In this document: positions 9,600 to 21,149 of the stretch, in pieces | Layout of the letters: the number at the start of each line of letters is the position of its first letter | Position numbering within the stretch: the first letter of the stretch is position 1 | Source: Cenococcum geophilum 1.58 | Lineage: Eukaryota; Ascomycota; Dothideomycetes; Gloniales; Gloniaceae | Length of the DNA: 64,000 nucleotides | Assembly: GCA_001692895.1 (NCBI GenBank) | Contig: KV748188.1 | Span: 2,480,001-2,544,000, forward strand | Reading direction: 5' to 3' | Notes under the pieces: model-generated | What the model was told of the DNA's origin: nothing | The model's database searches: none | Seen by the model: the letters and a program-made list of their open reading frames with translations, nothing else | Position numbers and translations under genes: made by a program

Positions 9600-12500
9600 C
9601 GGCCCTCGCCGCATCTTCTACTCCCTCTTAACTTAACCTTTAACTTATATATATAGAGTATTTATATTAATAAACGTCTCTAATACCTTATTTAGGTTTA
9701 CCTTTGTCATCGTATCTACTAGGTTATCTTAGCTATTAATCCATTAAATCTTAAAGAGTTCTTAACGCTTATAAAATTACTATAGTACTATAATATTAAT
9801 TATAAGGCGCTTTTTCTTTATAGTATTAAGCTTAACTAAACACTTATAGAGGGAATATAAGTCGGTGTATACAATTATAGGGATAATAGGGAGTTTAAGT
9901 CGATCTATAATTATCTTTAAGGTAGTTCTAATTATAATTACTATATTAACTTTGCTAACTATTCTATATATCTCTAACACTAGAACGCTTTAAGTAACAC
10001 ATTTACTTTTAGTTAAGCTCTAATAGATAAGATTACTATAGATTATAAAGTCACTCTCTCTAGTAAATTCGTTTGCGATAATAATTTTATATCCTAGCTA
10101 AAAGCTAAAATCTTTATTATTTATAAATAATCTATTAATAAATACAAAAAGCTTAGCGGTAGGAAGGTTAATAGGTATATAAAGCAGTCCTTAATTAAAA
10201 TAGCTCCTTTACTAAAAAAGACGCTTATTTAGGGCAAGGATATCCTCCTTAGTTAGTTATTAGTATTAAGCGGTAATAGAGAGATTAAAGGAAGCTTTAG
10301 GTTAATAGATAGAAGCTATATAAGCTTCACAAGCGTATTACTCTACATATCCTTACTTTAGAGAATTAATATTAATAACGTTAATCTTCTTACCTTAACT
10401 TTTCTGGCGTAGGGTAATAGAATCCTTATTTAGGGAAATAATGCATCTATTAAAGAGTAATAGTATTATTAAATTAAGTCTTTCCTTTAGCTTTACTATA
10501 AGATTTGCCTTTACTAGCTTATCTTCTTTAAGAGCTAAGAATTAGTCGTCTTCTAAGATAATTATATTATCCGTTTATATACTAACGATTCTAAATAGAG
10601 TTCCCGTAGCTATAATAAGGAAGTAGGGATTAAATATAGAAGTAGTCATTAAAAGCTTCTCTTTATAGTGCTTACTATAAGTAGCCTACTAATAAGTTCC
10701 TACCTCTACAATTCTATATAGTGGCTTAAGCACAACCATAATCGTATCTTTAGGATATTAGTAGCGAATTTACTTTAGAAGGTATGCTAGTATTAAGCGC
10801 TAAAGGCGTGTCTCTAATTGGGTATAGGCCTAGGTAATATCTTACAAATAAACCGCCATTCTATTCTTTATTAAGGAGGGAGCTAGCGTAATAATAACTT
10901 ACTAACTAGCTTGTTAAATTATAGGGGATTATATAAGAATTACTTCCTTACTATTATTATTATAACCTTAAATAATTAGCCTTAACTTCTTAAATAGGGT
11001 ATTAGTAGCTTTACCTTTAATCTCGTTAACTATTCTTAACCTAAATATACAAACCCTATTAAACTTAGTAGGGTTATACTTCTTAAACTTAAAGACTCCT
11101 CTTATAATAAGACCGTTAATCTCCTACTTATCAGATACTTAAAAAGGAGCTCTTAGAGTTATAATACGGCCTTCCTTTTAGAGCTATTTTATAAGCTTAA
11201 AGTTAGCCTTCTCTTTAGCTATTATAAAGGCCATTAATAGCTTAACTCTATTCTTAATGGCGGTAATAAGTTACTCTTTAAAATTAATAAGGTATTAGCG
11301 GTTTCGTAATCCTTTTAGGCGACCTCTACCGCGTTATAGTTGCGGCGTATCTACTATAGTTATATTAGGGTTGTAGTCGCCTTCTAGGGCACATTAATTA
11401 TGGTTCTCCTCTAGGGCATCTCCTAGGGTATCTTCTAGGGTATCCTATAAAGGCTCGGAACTGTTATCTTTATAGTAAGGCTTAATAATAGTTAAACGGA
11501 ATTAAGTAGGTCTATAGGGCATCTAAAGAGTATAAGTCTAACTATTAATTATAATAAGTTTATATGGGCCTAACTATCCTCCCTTTTTATGCTATACGCG
11601 TACCTTAGATTAGAGTAGTAGATTAAGCGTAGTTAAGGTATTTAGGCCATTTCTTATTCCTAGTACATTATTAACCTGGCGTATAGCGTAAAGATGTCGT
11701 ACCTCCTTTATTACCTTGCGAATTGCCTTAGCTTATTATATAATAGAGGGAAATAATAGAGAATTATTAGTTATTTAAGGGTAGGCGCTAAAGACTAGTA
11801 ACGTAGGTATAAGCCTATCTAGGCTAGCGGTATTATTAATAGCCTTAACAGCTATCTATAGGATAAGCTTTTTGCTAGCACCCTCTAGTTCTAAAGAAAT
11901 AATCTTATATACGCAGCGTAATGGCGTATAGTATCATTCTACCTTTTTAATACTATTATATACCTTAACGGGGACTTCCTTAACCTTAATTATTATTGCC
12001 TTTACCTATTATTAAAACTCTATAGATAAGAAGTTCTTTCCTATATCGTGAATGATTTAATTAGGGGGTCCTAGGTAGACATTAATTTAGTATAATTAAA
12101 GAGTATCCTATGCGTTTCTAGCTAATATATTTTTTAAGAAGCGTGCGGCTTAGAAGGAGGTTAAAAAGTTAATAACTTAAAGTACTGGCTTGCCGCTAAG
12201 ATATATAACATCTATAATAATATAGAAGTTAAAGTTATAGTTATCTTTAAAGGTAAACTTAAATCGGCTAGGGGACTTTTAGTTTATTTAGTAGTAATAG
12301 CAGTACTTTATAAGATGTTTAATCGCCTTAACCTTAACTTTATAACCTACTTATTAAAGAACCCTAAGCAGTTAGTAAACGGATAGGTGGCTAAAACAAT
12401 AATATAGTTAACGTAGCTCTAACTTAGTTAAGTAACTTTAAGTAATGCTTCTTTCTAGCTATTAAAGGAGCAACTAAGGGTAACCCCACTTACATATAAT

Positions 12501-14990
12501 AGGTACCCGATTATCTCCCTAAATAAATATATTCTTAAGGTTGTTAAGCTTAATGCCTAATTTATTTATATTTTAGATGCAGAATAGGAATGGGGTATTC
12601 ATGGGAATAATATGGAAAGTAATATATCCTAACGGGGTTTAGACCTTAATTATACTAAGAGAGATTATAGTACCCTTACTAAAGCAAATTGTATATTGGC
12701 CTGCCGTTAATTAGTTAATCTAAATAGAACTATTAAGCTGCTAAAGAGCTTGGACTTAAGGTTCTCCTACTATAGATACTCCTGCGGCTTTAGTATCTGG
12801 CATAATACTATAAAAGATATTCGCTAAGTATCTATCGTTAAAGGAGAACGCGGAACTTTTCTTTAGCTTATTAAAGATATCTAACCTTATAACAGAATAG
12901 AGCGTAGATTAGTTATTAAGGATAGCAACGGTTTATATGCTATTTACCTTACTATACTTAGTAAAGTATTAGTTAGGAGAGTAGTCCTTAATTTCTATAT
13001 CTATAAGGAGCTATTTAGCCTCGTTAATCTTACCCTTAAGATCTTCTTCGCCTTTATATTAAACTAGGAAGCTTTAAAAGTAGGCTATAGTAACTTCTTA
13101 GTTTCTAACGTTTTATGCGCTCTAGCGAAACTTATTATATACCTCCTTTTGTCTATTAAGGGGGTGTCTAATTAACTAGCAATTTGGCTTCTTATAAATA
13201 TAGCATTTCTTCTACTAATTATTATAAAATAAACCTCTACAAGGACCTCTATAATTACTTTATAGTTAACGTTAATTATACCCTTTATTATATCCCCTAC
13301 CACGACTACTATATATTTAATTAGTCTAGTTATAATCATGTTGGTCGGCTAGGTTAATTAAAGTAGGTTAGAGTTAGGTGTTAAATTACTATACTTCTTA
13401 AGAGCGTAGGGCGGTGTTAATAGAGGATCTTAATTAAGCACATATTCCTTTATAAGTACTTATAGGGTTAAAGAGAGTAAGGTTATATTCTTTAATACCT
13501 TAGTATACGCTAATAACTTAATCGCGTAGGCTAAAGTCCTCTTAATATAATTTAGATAAACTATACTAAATTATCTAGAGTTAATTAAAGAGCTTTTAAA
13601 GATAATTAAGTTAAGAGGCACCTAGGTTTGTAGCAATAATTCTTAAAAAGGTAGTCTCTCTCCACTCCAATATATACTACTACTTATTCTCCTTTATTTT
13701 AAAGTGGTATCTTATTTTATATATTATTTGGTTAAAATTGTATTTTTTTCCTACTAAACAATTATAATAGAAGGTACTAGCTTGGCCCTTAAGCATAACT
13801 AAATAAGTAATGTGGTATTAATTGGGTTCTAGTCTAACCTTTTAGTAATAGTTGTAGAAGATACATAACTTTAAATTAAGGATATTATACAGTTCTTTAC
13901 TAAACTTCTTCTCCTGTTCTAAATAGAGCTTTATAAGCTCTATAAGCATTTTTAAGGTGCCTCTAATTAGTATTTAGCTGTATTGTATTATAGGCTATAA
14001 TAGTAATATAGATCTAGTTAGTGGAGTTTAAAGGTTATTAGACCGCAAAGTAAGGGGATCTTATGCTTATTAGGGGTTGTTAATTAAGGCTATAGGTTAA
14101 GCTAGTTAATATAGGGGAGTTAAAGATAGAGGTAGAGGCGATGGATATAGAATATTAGAACTCGTGCCTAGAGTAATAGAGTTAGAACGCGTCTCTAGTG
14201 GTGTATTACTTAGGTTTTATTGTAATTTAAGCTTCTTTATAGTGTGTAGTTAGTGCTTAATCTCTTATAGAGTCTATTTATGCTCTTCCTTTATATTAAT
14301 AACGTGTTCCTAAATATTGTCCCTAATACTACCCCTATCTATAGGGATAAATACTTTATACTCCTAAAGGAAGTTACGGAAGTCCCGTACGATATCTTTA
14401 TTTATAGGAACCTATATTTTCTTTATCTATCTAATAAAGTCCTCCTTTATATAATACTATAGCGCGGTATTATCGTATTTGCTGTCTTTATAGTATTTTA
14501 TACGGTATACTAAAAATCCATTTAGGTCCTGTTGCTTAGCGGTTATAAAGTTAGTTATAGCTCTATCCTATATCTCCGGGTTAATATCTTTCTCGTACTT
14601 CTTTAGATAGGTTAATACTATAGTAGGTAGAATTAACAAGGTATTATATATTAAAAGTAGGTAGGATTTTCGGTTTTATAGGATCTCGTAGGTTTACTGT
14701 CTAAAGGTAGGCAATTTAAGATGTTATTTAATACGTTTCGGACATTAACTTAGGACCTTAGGTTTAGTAATACTTCTAACCTAAAGTACTTAACTAAATC
14801 TTTATAAACGTAATTGTTCTGCATAATAGACGCAACTTAGTATCTCCTAGTACTTAGTAATACTTCTATTACTAGTTTTCCGCAAGTTAAGGTAGCACAG
14901 TATCGCCGGGATCCATTCCATATAAGCGCATATAGCACCCCTATATAAGACTATCTCTTCTGTTAATAACCTAGCTGCTCTATAGTTAAC
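9600..14990 (-). pseudogene. Copia-1 gag-pol relic
   Basis: Minus-strand frames full of TAG and TAA stops. A protease remnant with the stretch MPDTKAAGVS, close to the fungal Copia protease active-site region (DTGAAG), lies near 12770-12830. Gag lies to its right (towards 14900). Integrase, reverse transcriptase and RNase H should lie to its left, with the RNase H tail near 9680-9760, matched to the same segment in Copia-3. Domain borders cannot be fixed by eye. No functional product is expected. Confidence 0.65.
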
Positions 14991-15012
14991 TGTGTATTTA
15001 ACCACTAATTAG

Positions 15013-15206
15013 TGTTAGAAATATAGGGCAAATCACTAATACTACTTAAGTAGATACAGTAATGGAAAAGGTTGTTGTTCTAGATAGGGGAGGGTAAGGA
15101 ATTTAAGGTTCCTCACCACGCTAGTGCCGCGACGGCACGTGACGGCAAGTTGCCTCACGTGACGGCAATATGCCGCACGTAAGGGCAAATTGCCTCATTC
15201 CCGACA
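15013..15206 (-). repeat. Copia-1 5' LTR
   Basis: 194-bp partner of 9210-9403, ending CCGACA on the plus strand and followed by the duplication TTTTC. Several sites that read C or G in one LTR read T or A in the other, as RIP predicts. Confidence 0.9.
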
Positions 15207-15214
15207 TTTTCAAT

Positions 15215-15430
15215 CAAATCACTTACTAAATAGCAGGCTCTACAGCTGATCTATGCTGGAAAGAGGTTGCTGCCTATAAACTCCGTAGTAAAACCCACCC
15301 AAAGGCTATCTGCATTCACTGCTAGAAAACATAGCACTCAAATAGTCGTCAGAAGGTCGTCGCCCACCTAAAAAGGTGCCAAGAACTAGATATATATATA
15401 TTCGGCGACGAGGACGACGACTAGGAGGAC
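15215..15430 (+). pseudogene. BED-type zinc-finger fragment of hAT transposase
   Basis: Frame with a CxxC pair (AICIHC) and, about 20 residues on, a basic stretch ending HLKRCQEL, then an acidic Asp/Glu tail. This is the layout of a BED-type DNA-binding finger at the N terminus of fungal hAT transposases. Two stops interrupt it and no catalytic domain follows, so only a DNA-binding relic remains. Confidence 0.55.
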
Positions 15431-15549
15431 GTTAAGGATTACGATATATAATATATTATATAAGCTTACACTTACACAGTGTATTACACAGTGTAATACA
15501 CCGTGTACACGTGTAACATTCCGACTTACACGGTGTATTCACACCCCTA

Positions 15550-16451
15550 GTCACCGGACAGTTAATTATTCAAAGAATGAATTATATATTATAACTAGTA
15601 TATCTAAATTATAGTATATAAAAAGAGATAAAAAGATATGAAAAAGATGAAAAATTAATTTTTAAAATAATAAGTTAATACTAAAACTGCGACTATAAGC
15701 TCTTAGACCCTTGTAGAGAATTCGTTGGTTAATAAGGGGTAACTACGCTCGTGCACCAACGATCCATGAAATAATACTAAACTGCTTTTGCGAGAGCTAG
15801 GATAAGCGTTGACAAATTTTTGGTGCTTAATTGAAATGATCCTTGTCGTGGTAAGGATGTTGATTGCAAAATATTGTTGTGGGTGACGCCAAAGCTCCGA
15901 CCATGCTAGGAGCTTCGGCGCCCCGCTCTGACCAATCAGAGGTGAGGTTGGCGCCGATAGTAATACCACTTCCTACTTTGGCTTCATACTTGGGGATAGG
16001 GGGTCGGCGCCCATCGATCACACGTTGCGTGAAACTTGTCCCCGAACGTGCTATGCGAGCGTGGAAGCCGACCCCTTCTCGCGGCTTTATTTCCCACGCA
16101 ACCATAACAGATGCTTAGAATTCCTCATGTCATAGAAAGGCTCATTTCAACGTTGCATGCTTTCTCTAAATATAATACTGTTTCCTGTGGATACACAAAA
16201 CGTGCTGTAGGCATGATTTGAATTTCAGATTGAAACCGTCTCCCCAATAGCGACTAGTTGTGCTCCTACGCCGTAATCCCAGCAATTCGGAAGCCAACAG
16301 TGAAGCAGCTCTGGACACATTCTGATTGCCAGCCATGAAAGTTTTTCCAGGTGACCAACGTTGTTATTGCGGCGTAGCTTCTTTCCTCCCCTTAAGACTG
16401 CCCTCTCTTATAACACGAAGGCCCGGTTGTTGCCTTCTGTAAGCATTCACC
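15550..16451. other. Upstream region of the RT-like gene
   Basis: An AT-rich stretch (15560-15690) is followed by about 750 bp of normal composition. The perfect palindrome CTCTGACCAATCAGAG (15926-15941) contains a CCAAT core and sits inside a wider inverted pair CGGCGCC / GGCGCCG (about 15916-15956). A second inverted pair, GGGGTCGGC near 15998 and GCCGACCCC near 16066, lies downstream. The open frames here are short and overlapping and are not supported as genes. This is the likely promoter of the gene at 16452. Confidence 0.5.
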
Positions 16452-19060
16452 ATGAGTCCACAAATTCGCATTTCTGCCCCCCAGAGCCCAAGTGGGCGCA
16501 GTAACCAATTACAAACCAGGAGCTTACTTTACTCCTCAAAGCCACCTTCGTCCCCACGTATGAAAAGAACCACATGCGATGCGCTCGAAATCGACAACCA
16601 GCCTTGNCATGCTGTCCTTTCAACAAAGGGTGAGGCCTGGTGCAATCGCCATTTTGAGGAGATGAAATCCTTAAATGCGGACTGGAAGCAAGCCCAGCAG
16701 AAAGCCGACGACATCGAAGGCCCCCTTAACTTTAACTTGGCCAGGCAGAAAGTGGACAAGCTGCGTTCAGCTATTGATCTAAGAAGGCAGATTAGTGTGC
16801 GCTTCTATGGGACTGGTGATGATATCACCGACCGTATCCAGTGGATTATGAAATTGGAACAAGACGTACGGGCTTTTGCTGATCGAAACCTGGGTAAGTT
16901 GCTTGCTATAAACGTAATAAAGTTTGATTAAGTGCTTCCCTCCTAACAGTATACCTAGGGTCGAGCCTTGCCGAAATCAGCCTTCCGGAGATAAAGAGAG
17001 TGACGCAGACCAGTCCAGTCGGAGAACCTATTACAGTATTCCAATCTCCACTCAATCCCCGAATCAGTATTAGCGCCCTCAAAAGCATCCCCGATAATAG
17101 TACCGTTATGGTTTTGAAGCGTTTCTACACGGACTTCTGCGCAAGCACCGTTTGTCGGCTTTATGAAATTGTACCGGACCTCAATGACTCTCCTCCAGAG
17201 CGTAGCGCTGGCAGTTCAGGTGTAAGACCTACCCCTATAGATGGTGGTACCGACATATTGCGTAGCTGGTTCCGGATTATGGTCTTCAATGAAAGCGACG
17301 CCGAGGTGCTTGAGCATGCAACCAAAGCAGCAAGCATTGATGAGTTCTTACAAGGTCTTCATGCCAGTCGGGTAGAGACCTATGTTGACTTCTTTGAAAA
17401 GGCATGGCGTCCACATGCTCTGCAGTATCTTAGGGTCGCCATATGGGCACAAACGCTTACCGCCCTTGAGTTCAAGAACGTAAGAATTCTAGGTGGCATC
17501 ATTCCTTCCAACACGGAAGGCCTCAAAATGACTAAGCCGTGCTGGGACATACTCTATCGATGGCTCCCAAAACTTCTCACTCCTTGGACTCTTCCGACTA
17601 TTTGCAAAACCTTCGAAGATTACACTACTATCTGTAAGCTATTAATGATAGGACTGTATAACAAACATTGGTGCCACCCGAAAAGCATCTTACTTGAATG
17701 CACCACTGGTGTGTATCTCGGTTTTATACCTTCTATCAAGGTTGATCAAAAGAGTCCCCCACCGCTTACAAACCAAAAGGATGGTTTAGTCTCTGAAGTC
17801 CAGTGTCGGAATTACATTATTGGGCAAATGGCCATAGGTGACTCTTTAACCTATCAGCTTCTGGAAGAGTTACAAAAGCGCACCGAGCGCCTATCACTTG
17901 TTGTCTACGAAGGAACTGGCGCCGATGCCACAGTCCATCCAACAGAGGACGATATTTTTATCAAGCGGCGCCGTTCGGCGAAGACAAAGGAGGAACTTAA
18001 AAACGTTGGGTGGACAACTGAGGTTACTTTGGAGGATATCAAGAATACTCTTCGTCTGAGGAAAGACCCGATGTATAACCCGCTAGTAGTGGACTCTTGG
18101 CAATTTATCATTATTGATAGACAACCCGGCTTGCCATTCGCACTTTTTGACATTGTCCAGGATACTTTGCTAATGCTTATGGGCGACCTCTCCCCAAGGC
18201 AACTGGCTAGAAGAGTCATTCAAGATATAATCCCGCCTGCGGTCCGGGAGATATTCTGGGACGAAATAACCCTACAGAATTCCTTCGATTTGAGATACCC
18301 ACCCCCCAAGGATATCAAATATGAGGGCAATAGATTCAGGTGTTGGGACTCAGATAGGGCATCACTTGTTAGTCGCTGGTCCGAATTTGAGAAGTCTCGT
18401 ACCAGAGATGAAGATCGCTTCATCATGTGCGTTATTCGGGATATGGAAGAAAAAGGCGTAATTAGTCTCGCTCCGGGATACGAACCTCCTCAAACTCGAC
18501 CACTAGTTGTTCAGGGTACAGATGGAGGCCTTGATCTGTATTTCCCATATAACTTCAGAGAAAAATTATCCGAGTCATTGCAGTCCACCGCATCCTTTAG
18601 AGCACTCCCCTCGCCCAATTGTCTCCTTGAATTCGCAAGGAACTTTAAAGACAAGCATCCGAATGCACTCATGGCTAAAGGTTCGATCCAAACACACTAC
18701 TGTGCTTGGCCCATGCCAATCGTCAACCGACAAGGGAAGCCTGCGCTGAATTTCGGTACCTGGCAAGGCCACATTTATCACTGGACATCCATGCCGTTTG
18801 ATAGACCCTGGGCGGAGCGAATGTGGCAATACTACATCCATTGCTACATGAATGCAAAATACCCATTCATAATGTTCTACCTGAGTAGCTTTATTATTTG
18901 TGCCAAGGATGAGAGTAATACTGAGGAGGCAATGACTACTGTCCTGAATGAAGCAGAGGAGCGTGGCTGGAAGCTTATGATTCCGCCTGTCCGAAATTGG
19001 ACTTCGGATATTCAGAGTTTGAGTTTGGAGAGTACTTTTCATGGAATTAAACCTATGTAG
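16452..19060 (+). CDS. Large protein ending in a catalytically dead Gypsy-type RT fold
   Basis: Two exons, 16452-16893 and 16950-19060, joined over a 56-nt intron (GTAAGT, branch-like GATTAAG, acceptor CAG), give 850 residues. Residues 42-67 hold Cys and His in a C-x9-x-H-x10-C-x2-H layout (C42, X52, H53, C64, H67; X52 is a codon TGN), which could bind zinc. Residues 68-600 match nothing I know. From about residue 645 the order follows a Gypsy reverse transcriptase: MEEKGVI (usual LxKGxI), TDGGLDLYFPYN at 671-682 (usual KDGxLRLCVDYR), KGSIQTHY at 724-731 (usual motif A KLDLRxAY), WQGHIYHWTSMPF (usual RYGxYEFxVMPF), FYLSSFIICAKD (usual YLDDIIIYSK) and finally FHGIKP (usual FLGxIIS), where the protein stops. 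The motif A Asp is Ser726 and the motif C Asp pair is Ser793-Ser794, so polymerase activity is excluded. The frame is intact and free of RIP although it lies between RIP-degraded blocks. I infer an expressed domesticated or pseudoenzyme protein. Confidence 0.75.
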
Positions 19061-19639
19061 CAATGTAGCGGATTATGCTTACGGCGGCTTTGCTTTTAGC
19101 GTTCAGCTATAAGATTGTTCTAGTCAATGCAGAGTTCTGTTAAAGGTTTATATAAACGGTTTATTTGATGAACTGAATGATATTGGAATGAATGAGATCT
19201 AACTACGAAGAATATCCTTTTATTGTGGCCCGTGCGCGAACACCAAAACATCAACACGCGTCTCTCTATAGCTTCTTATCGTGATTAAACCACCACAATG
19301 GGCTGCAAACGTTCTTCCAATGATGCCGACCTTGTTTAACCTAGAGTCGAATTATATATTAAATTTAAGCTTTATTACTATAATATTGGGTTATAATTAA
19401 TTAATTAAATCTACAACTTTATTTTGCCAAGACTTAATTAAACCTAGAGCCTCTGGTTGGCTCAGGAAAAGGAGCACCTTTCGTGACGGCGCATGGGATA
19501 GGCCCTACATAGGCCTATATGGTGTAGCAATCAATAAGTGATTGCTATGGAGACAAACCAAAACACAAACAAAGGGAGTCTGCTCATGTAAGCAGGAAAC
19601 GCGTGTAGACGCATGTGGCAGAACCATCGTCATTATTAA

Positions 19640-19781
19640 CAGGGTTACAAATCAATCAATTCAATTCAATTCAATTTTCCGCACAGAGCATAATTTGGGC
19701 CGTGTCCTATACTGTGTGCTTTCGTGCATGGTATAAAATATGCTCTGTGCGGGCAATCGAATTGATTAATTTGCAACCCTG
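19640..19781. mobile_element. MITE with about 40-bp inverted ends, 142 bp
   Basis: Left end CAGGGTTACAAATCAATCAA and the complement of the right end CAGGGTTGCAAATTAATCAA pair with few mismatches. Both arms then carry GCACAGAGCATA. CAGGGTTGCAAA-type ends suggest a hAT-driven MITE. The flanks (ATTATTAA on the left, ATTTATTAA on the right) are similar but not a perfect 8-bp duplication. No coding capacity. Confidence 0.7.
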
Positions 19782-20017
19782 ATTTATTAAAGGCTTTATT
19801 TAGTAAACCAATGCCTAGTTCCCTAAAGCAGCTACGTAGCTGTATAGGCCTTATAGGGCCATAGTAGTCGGGACTTCGAGGCAGCTTTAAAGGAACTAAG
19901 TTAATCCTATCGAAAGCTAAGCTAAATAGCCCTTGCAGGCAATAAGACGCTCGGAAGAACAGAACAGATTTAGGTCGACGTGGTCAAGAAATAGGGGCAG
20001 TCGTGGCACGTGCATAG

Positions 20018-20058
20018 GTGTCACGGGATAAACAAGCAACTAGTGAGTCCCGTGACAC
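20018..20058. repeat. Perfect inverted repeat GTGTCACGGGA
   Basis: GTGTCACGGGA at 20018-20028 faces TCCCGTGACAC at 20048-20058 with a 19-bp loop. It lies at the change from normal to RIP-type sequence and may be part of an element end, but no partner or duplication was found. Confidence 0.6.
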
Positions 20059-21149
20059 ACGTCGCCTGATAGGCCAAAAAGACAGCAGTACTCGCGACTG
20101 TGGCGGGACCTACATTATATACTCTTACAATAATATAGTTAATTACCTATATCTAACTTTTATATAATATAGTTCTAATATTATTGTTAAATATAATAAA
20201 TAGAAAAACTAAAGAGCTTCTACTTTATAGTTTTTTTTAAATAATTAGATATTAGAGAAGGGATATAAGGGATATTATTGCGGTCACCTTAGGTTTCCCT
20301 TAGGACAACCCCCAGACACCCCTCGGATAGTCCCCAGGCATATACCTTTGGCACGTGCCCGTAGTATATAGTCTCTACAATTCTAGAGGCCTTACCTCCT
20401 TAAGGATTCGTCTCCTCCACAATCTATCTATTCTTATAATCGTGCCTTATGGCCCCCTATCTATAAAGTCCCCTTATAAGGGATAAGATAGTAGTAATAA
20501 AAATAGGGATTAAACGGCAGCGATATTCTTATATACCTTTTTAGTGTATATATATACTCCTAAATTAGGCTTAGTTCTTGCCTAAATAGGTAGCTTAGTA
20601 TATTTATAAGCTAATTACAAACTTTAAAAATCTATCGCCCACCTATGCGTAACCTTAAATACTACGAGGATATATTAACTCGGTATAGCCTTTTATACTA
20701 GGAGCCTCCCTAAAGGTATAAGTAAAAAAGAGAATATATAGAAAGACGCGGAAGACGTAGAGGATTATAATTAACTACTATAACTACAGCTTCTTAATTA
20801 ACTACATTTATTGCTCTACCGCAAGCTTTTACTCCTACGCCGTTTAAGCAGTTTAAACCAATTAAAAGTTTCTACGACTCTTTTTTCTTTACTTTATATA
20901 GATAAGTATAAAGCCTAATTTAGGGGTATATAAGAATACTACTGCCCGTTTTAAATATATTTTAGGCTTAGGTATTACTAAAACTAAAACTATAATATTT
21001 TAGACGCTTTATAGAGAAATTTAGAGGGGTATAAAAGGTGGTATATATCATTTTTCTTAATTTTTCTTATATAGTTTTTATTTTATAAAATAAGGGTAAA
21101 AATTTAAATACTATATTATTTATATATAAAACGAGTTAGCTATAAGCTC

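Larger units (their letters stand above)
9210..15206 (-). mobile_element. Copia-1 LTR retrotransposon, RIP-degraded
   Basis: Both LTRs are 194 bp and the element is flanked by the perfect 5-bp duplication TTTTC (9205-9209 and 15207-15211). Total length is 5,997 bp. Coding remnants read on the minus strand, so the 5' LTR is at 15013-15206. Strong RIP: CpA and TpG are nearly absent and stops are everywhere. LTR differences are mostly C/T and G/A. Sequence around 14000-14350 and 9660-9740 parallels Copia-3 (43216-44500), so the two are related families. Confidence 0.9.
8957..15549. mobile_element. hAT element (591 bp) split by Copia-1
   Basis: Left end TAGGGTGTGAG and the complement of the right end TAGGGGTGTGAA form the inverted termini. 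Both sides are flanked by the same eight bases, GTCACCGG (8949-8956 and 15550-15557), as expected for hAT transposition. Near both ends lie short direct and inverted motifs of the type TACACGTGTAC, TTACACGGTGTA and TACACTGTGTAA, typical subterminal transposase sites. Without Copia-1 and its 5-bp duplication the element is 591 bp (8957-9209 plus 15212-15549). It is not RIP-mutated, unlike the Copia inside it. It cannot encode a full transposase. Confidence 0.85.
19061..20110. other. Spacer with MITE-like repeats, no gene
   Basis: About 1 kb downstream of the RT-like gene. The piece near 19228-19310 (GTGCGCGAACACCAAAACAT and on) resembles part of the MITE at 40134-40413. The stretch 19350-19430 is AT-rich and bounded by an inverted pair around TTAACCTAGAG / AATTAAACCTAGAG in direct orientation. 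No protein is supported. Confidence 0.45.

Noticed and set aside
14280..14462. 60-codon plus-strand frame in Copia-1
   Set aside because: It is antisense to gag; the same antisense frame appears at the matching place in Copia-3.
15000..15012. Primer-binding site for a named tRNA next to the Copia 5' LTRs
   Set aside because: The bases next to the LTRs of Copia-1 and Copia-3 are similar to each other, but I could not match them to a specific tRNA without a search.
15827..16118. Overlapping open frames of 84-92 codons on both strands upstream of the RT-like gene
   Set aside because: They overlap each other and the palindromes, show no motif and are explained by GC-rich sequence with few stops.
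16452..19060. Starship captain (DUF3435 tyrosine recombinase) or HET-domain gene
   Set aside because: No R-H-R-Y recombinase pattern or HET landmarks could be found; the C-terminal landmarks follow RT.
18575..19063. 162-codon minus-strand open frame opposite the RT-like gene
   Set aside because: It lies fully antisense to a larger frame with RT landmarks, has no recognisable motifs and starts near the stop of the sense gene.
20018..20058. Intrinsic terminator-like hairpin
   Set aside because: This is a eukaryotic context, with no U-run and a 19-bp loop. It is kept only as an inverted repeat.
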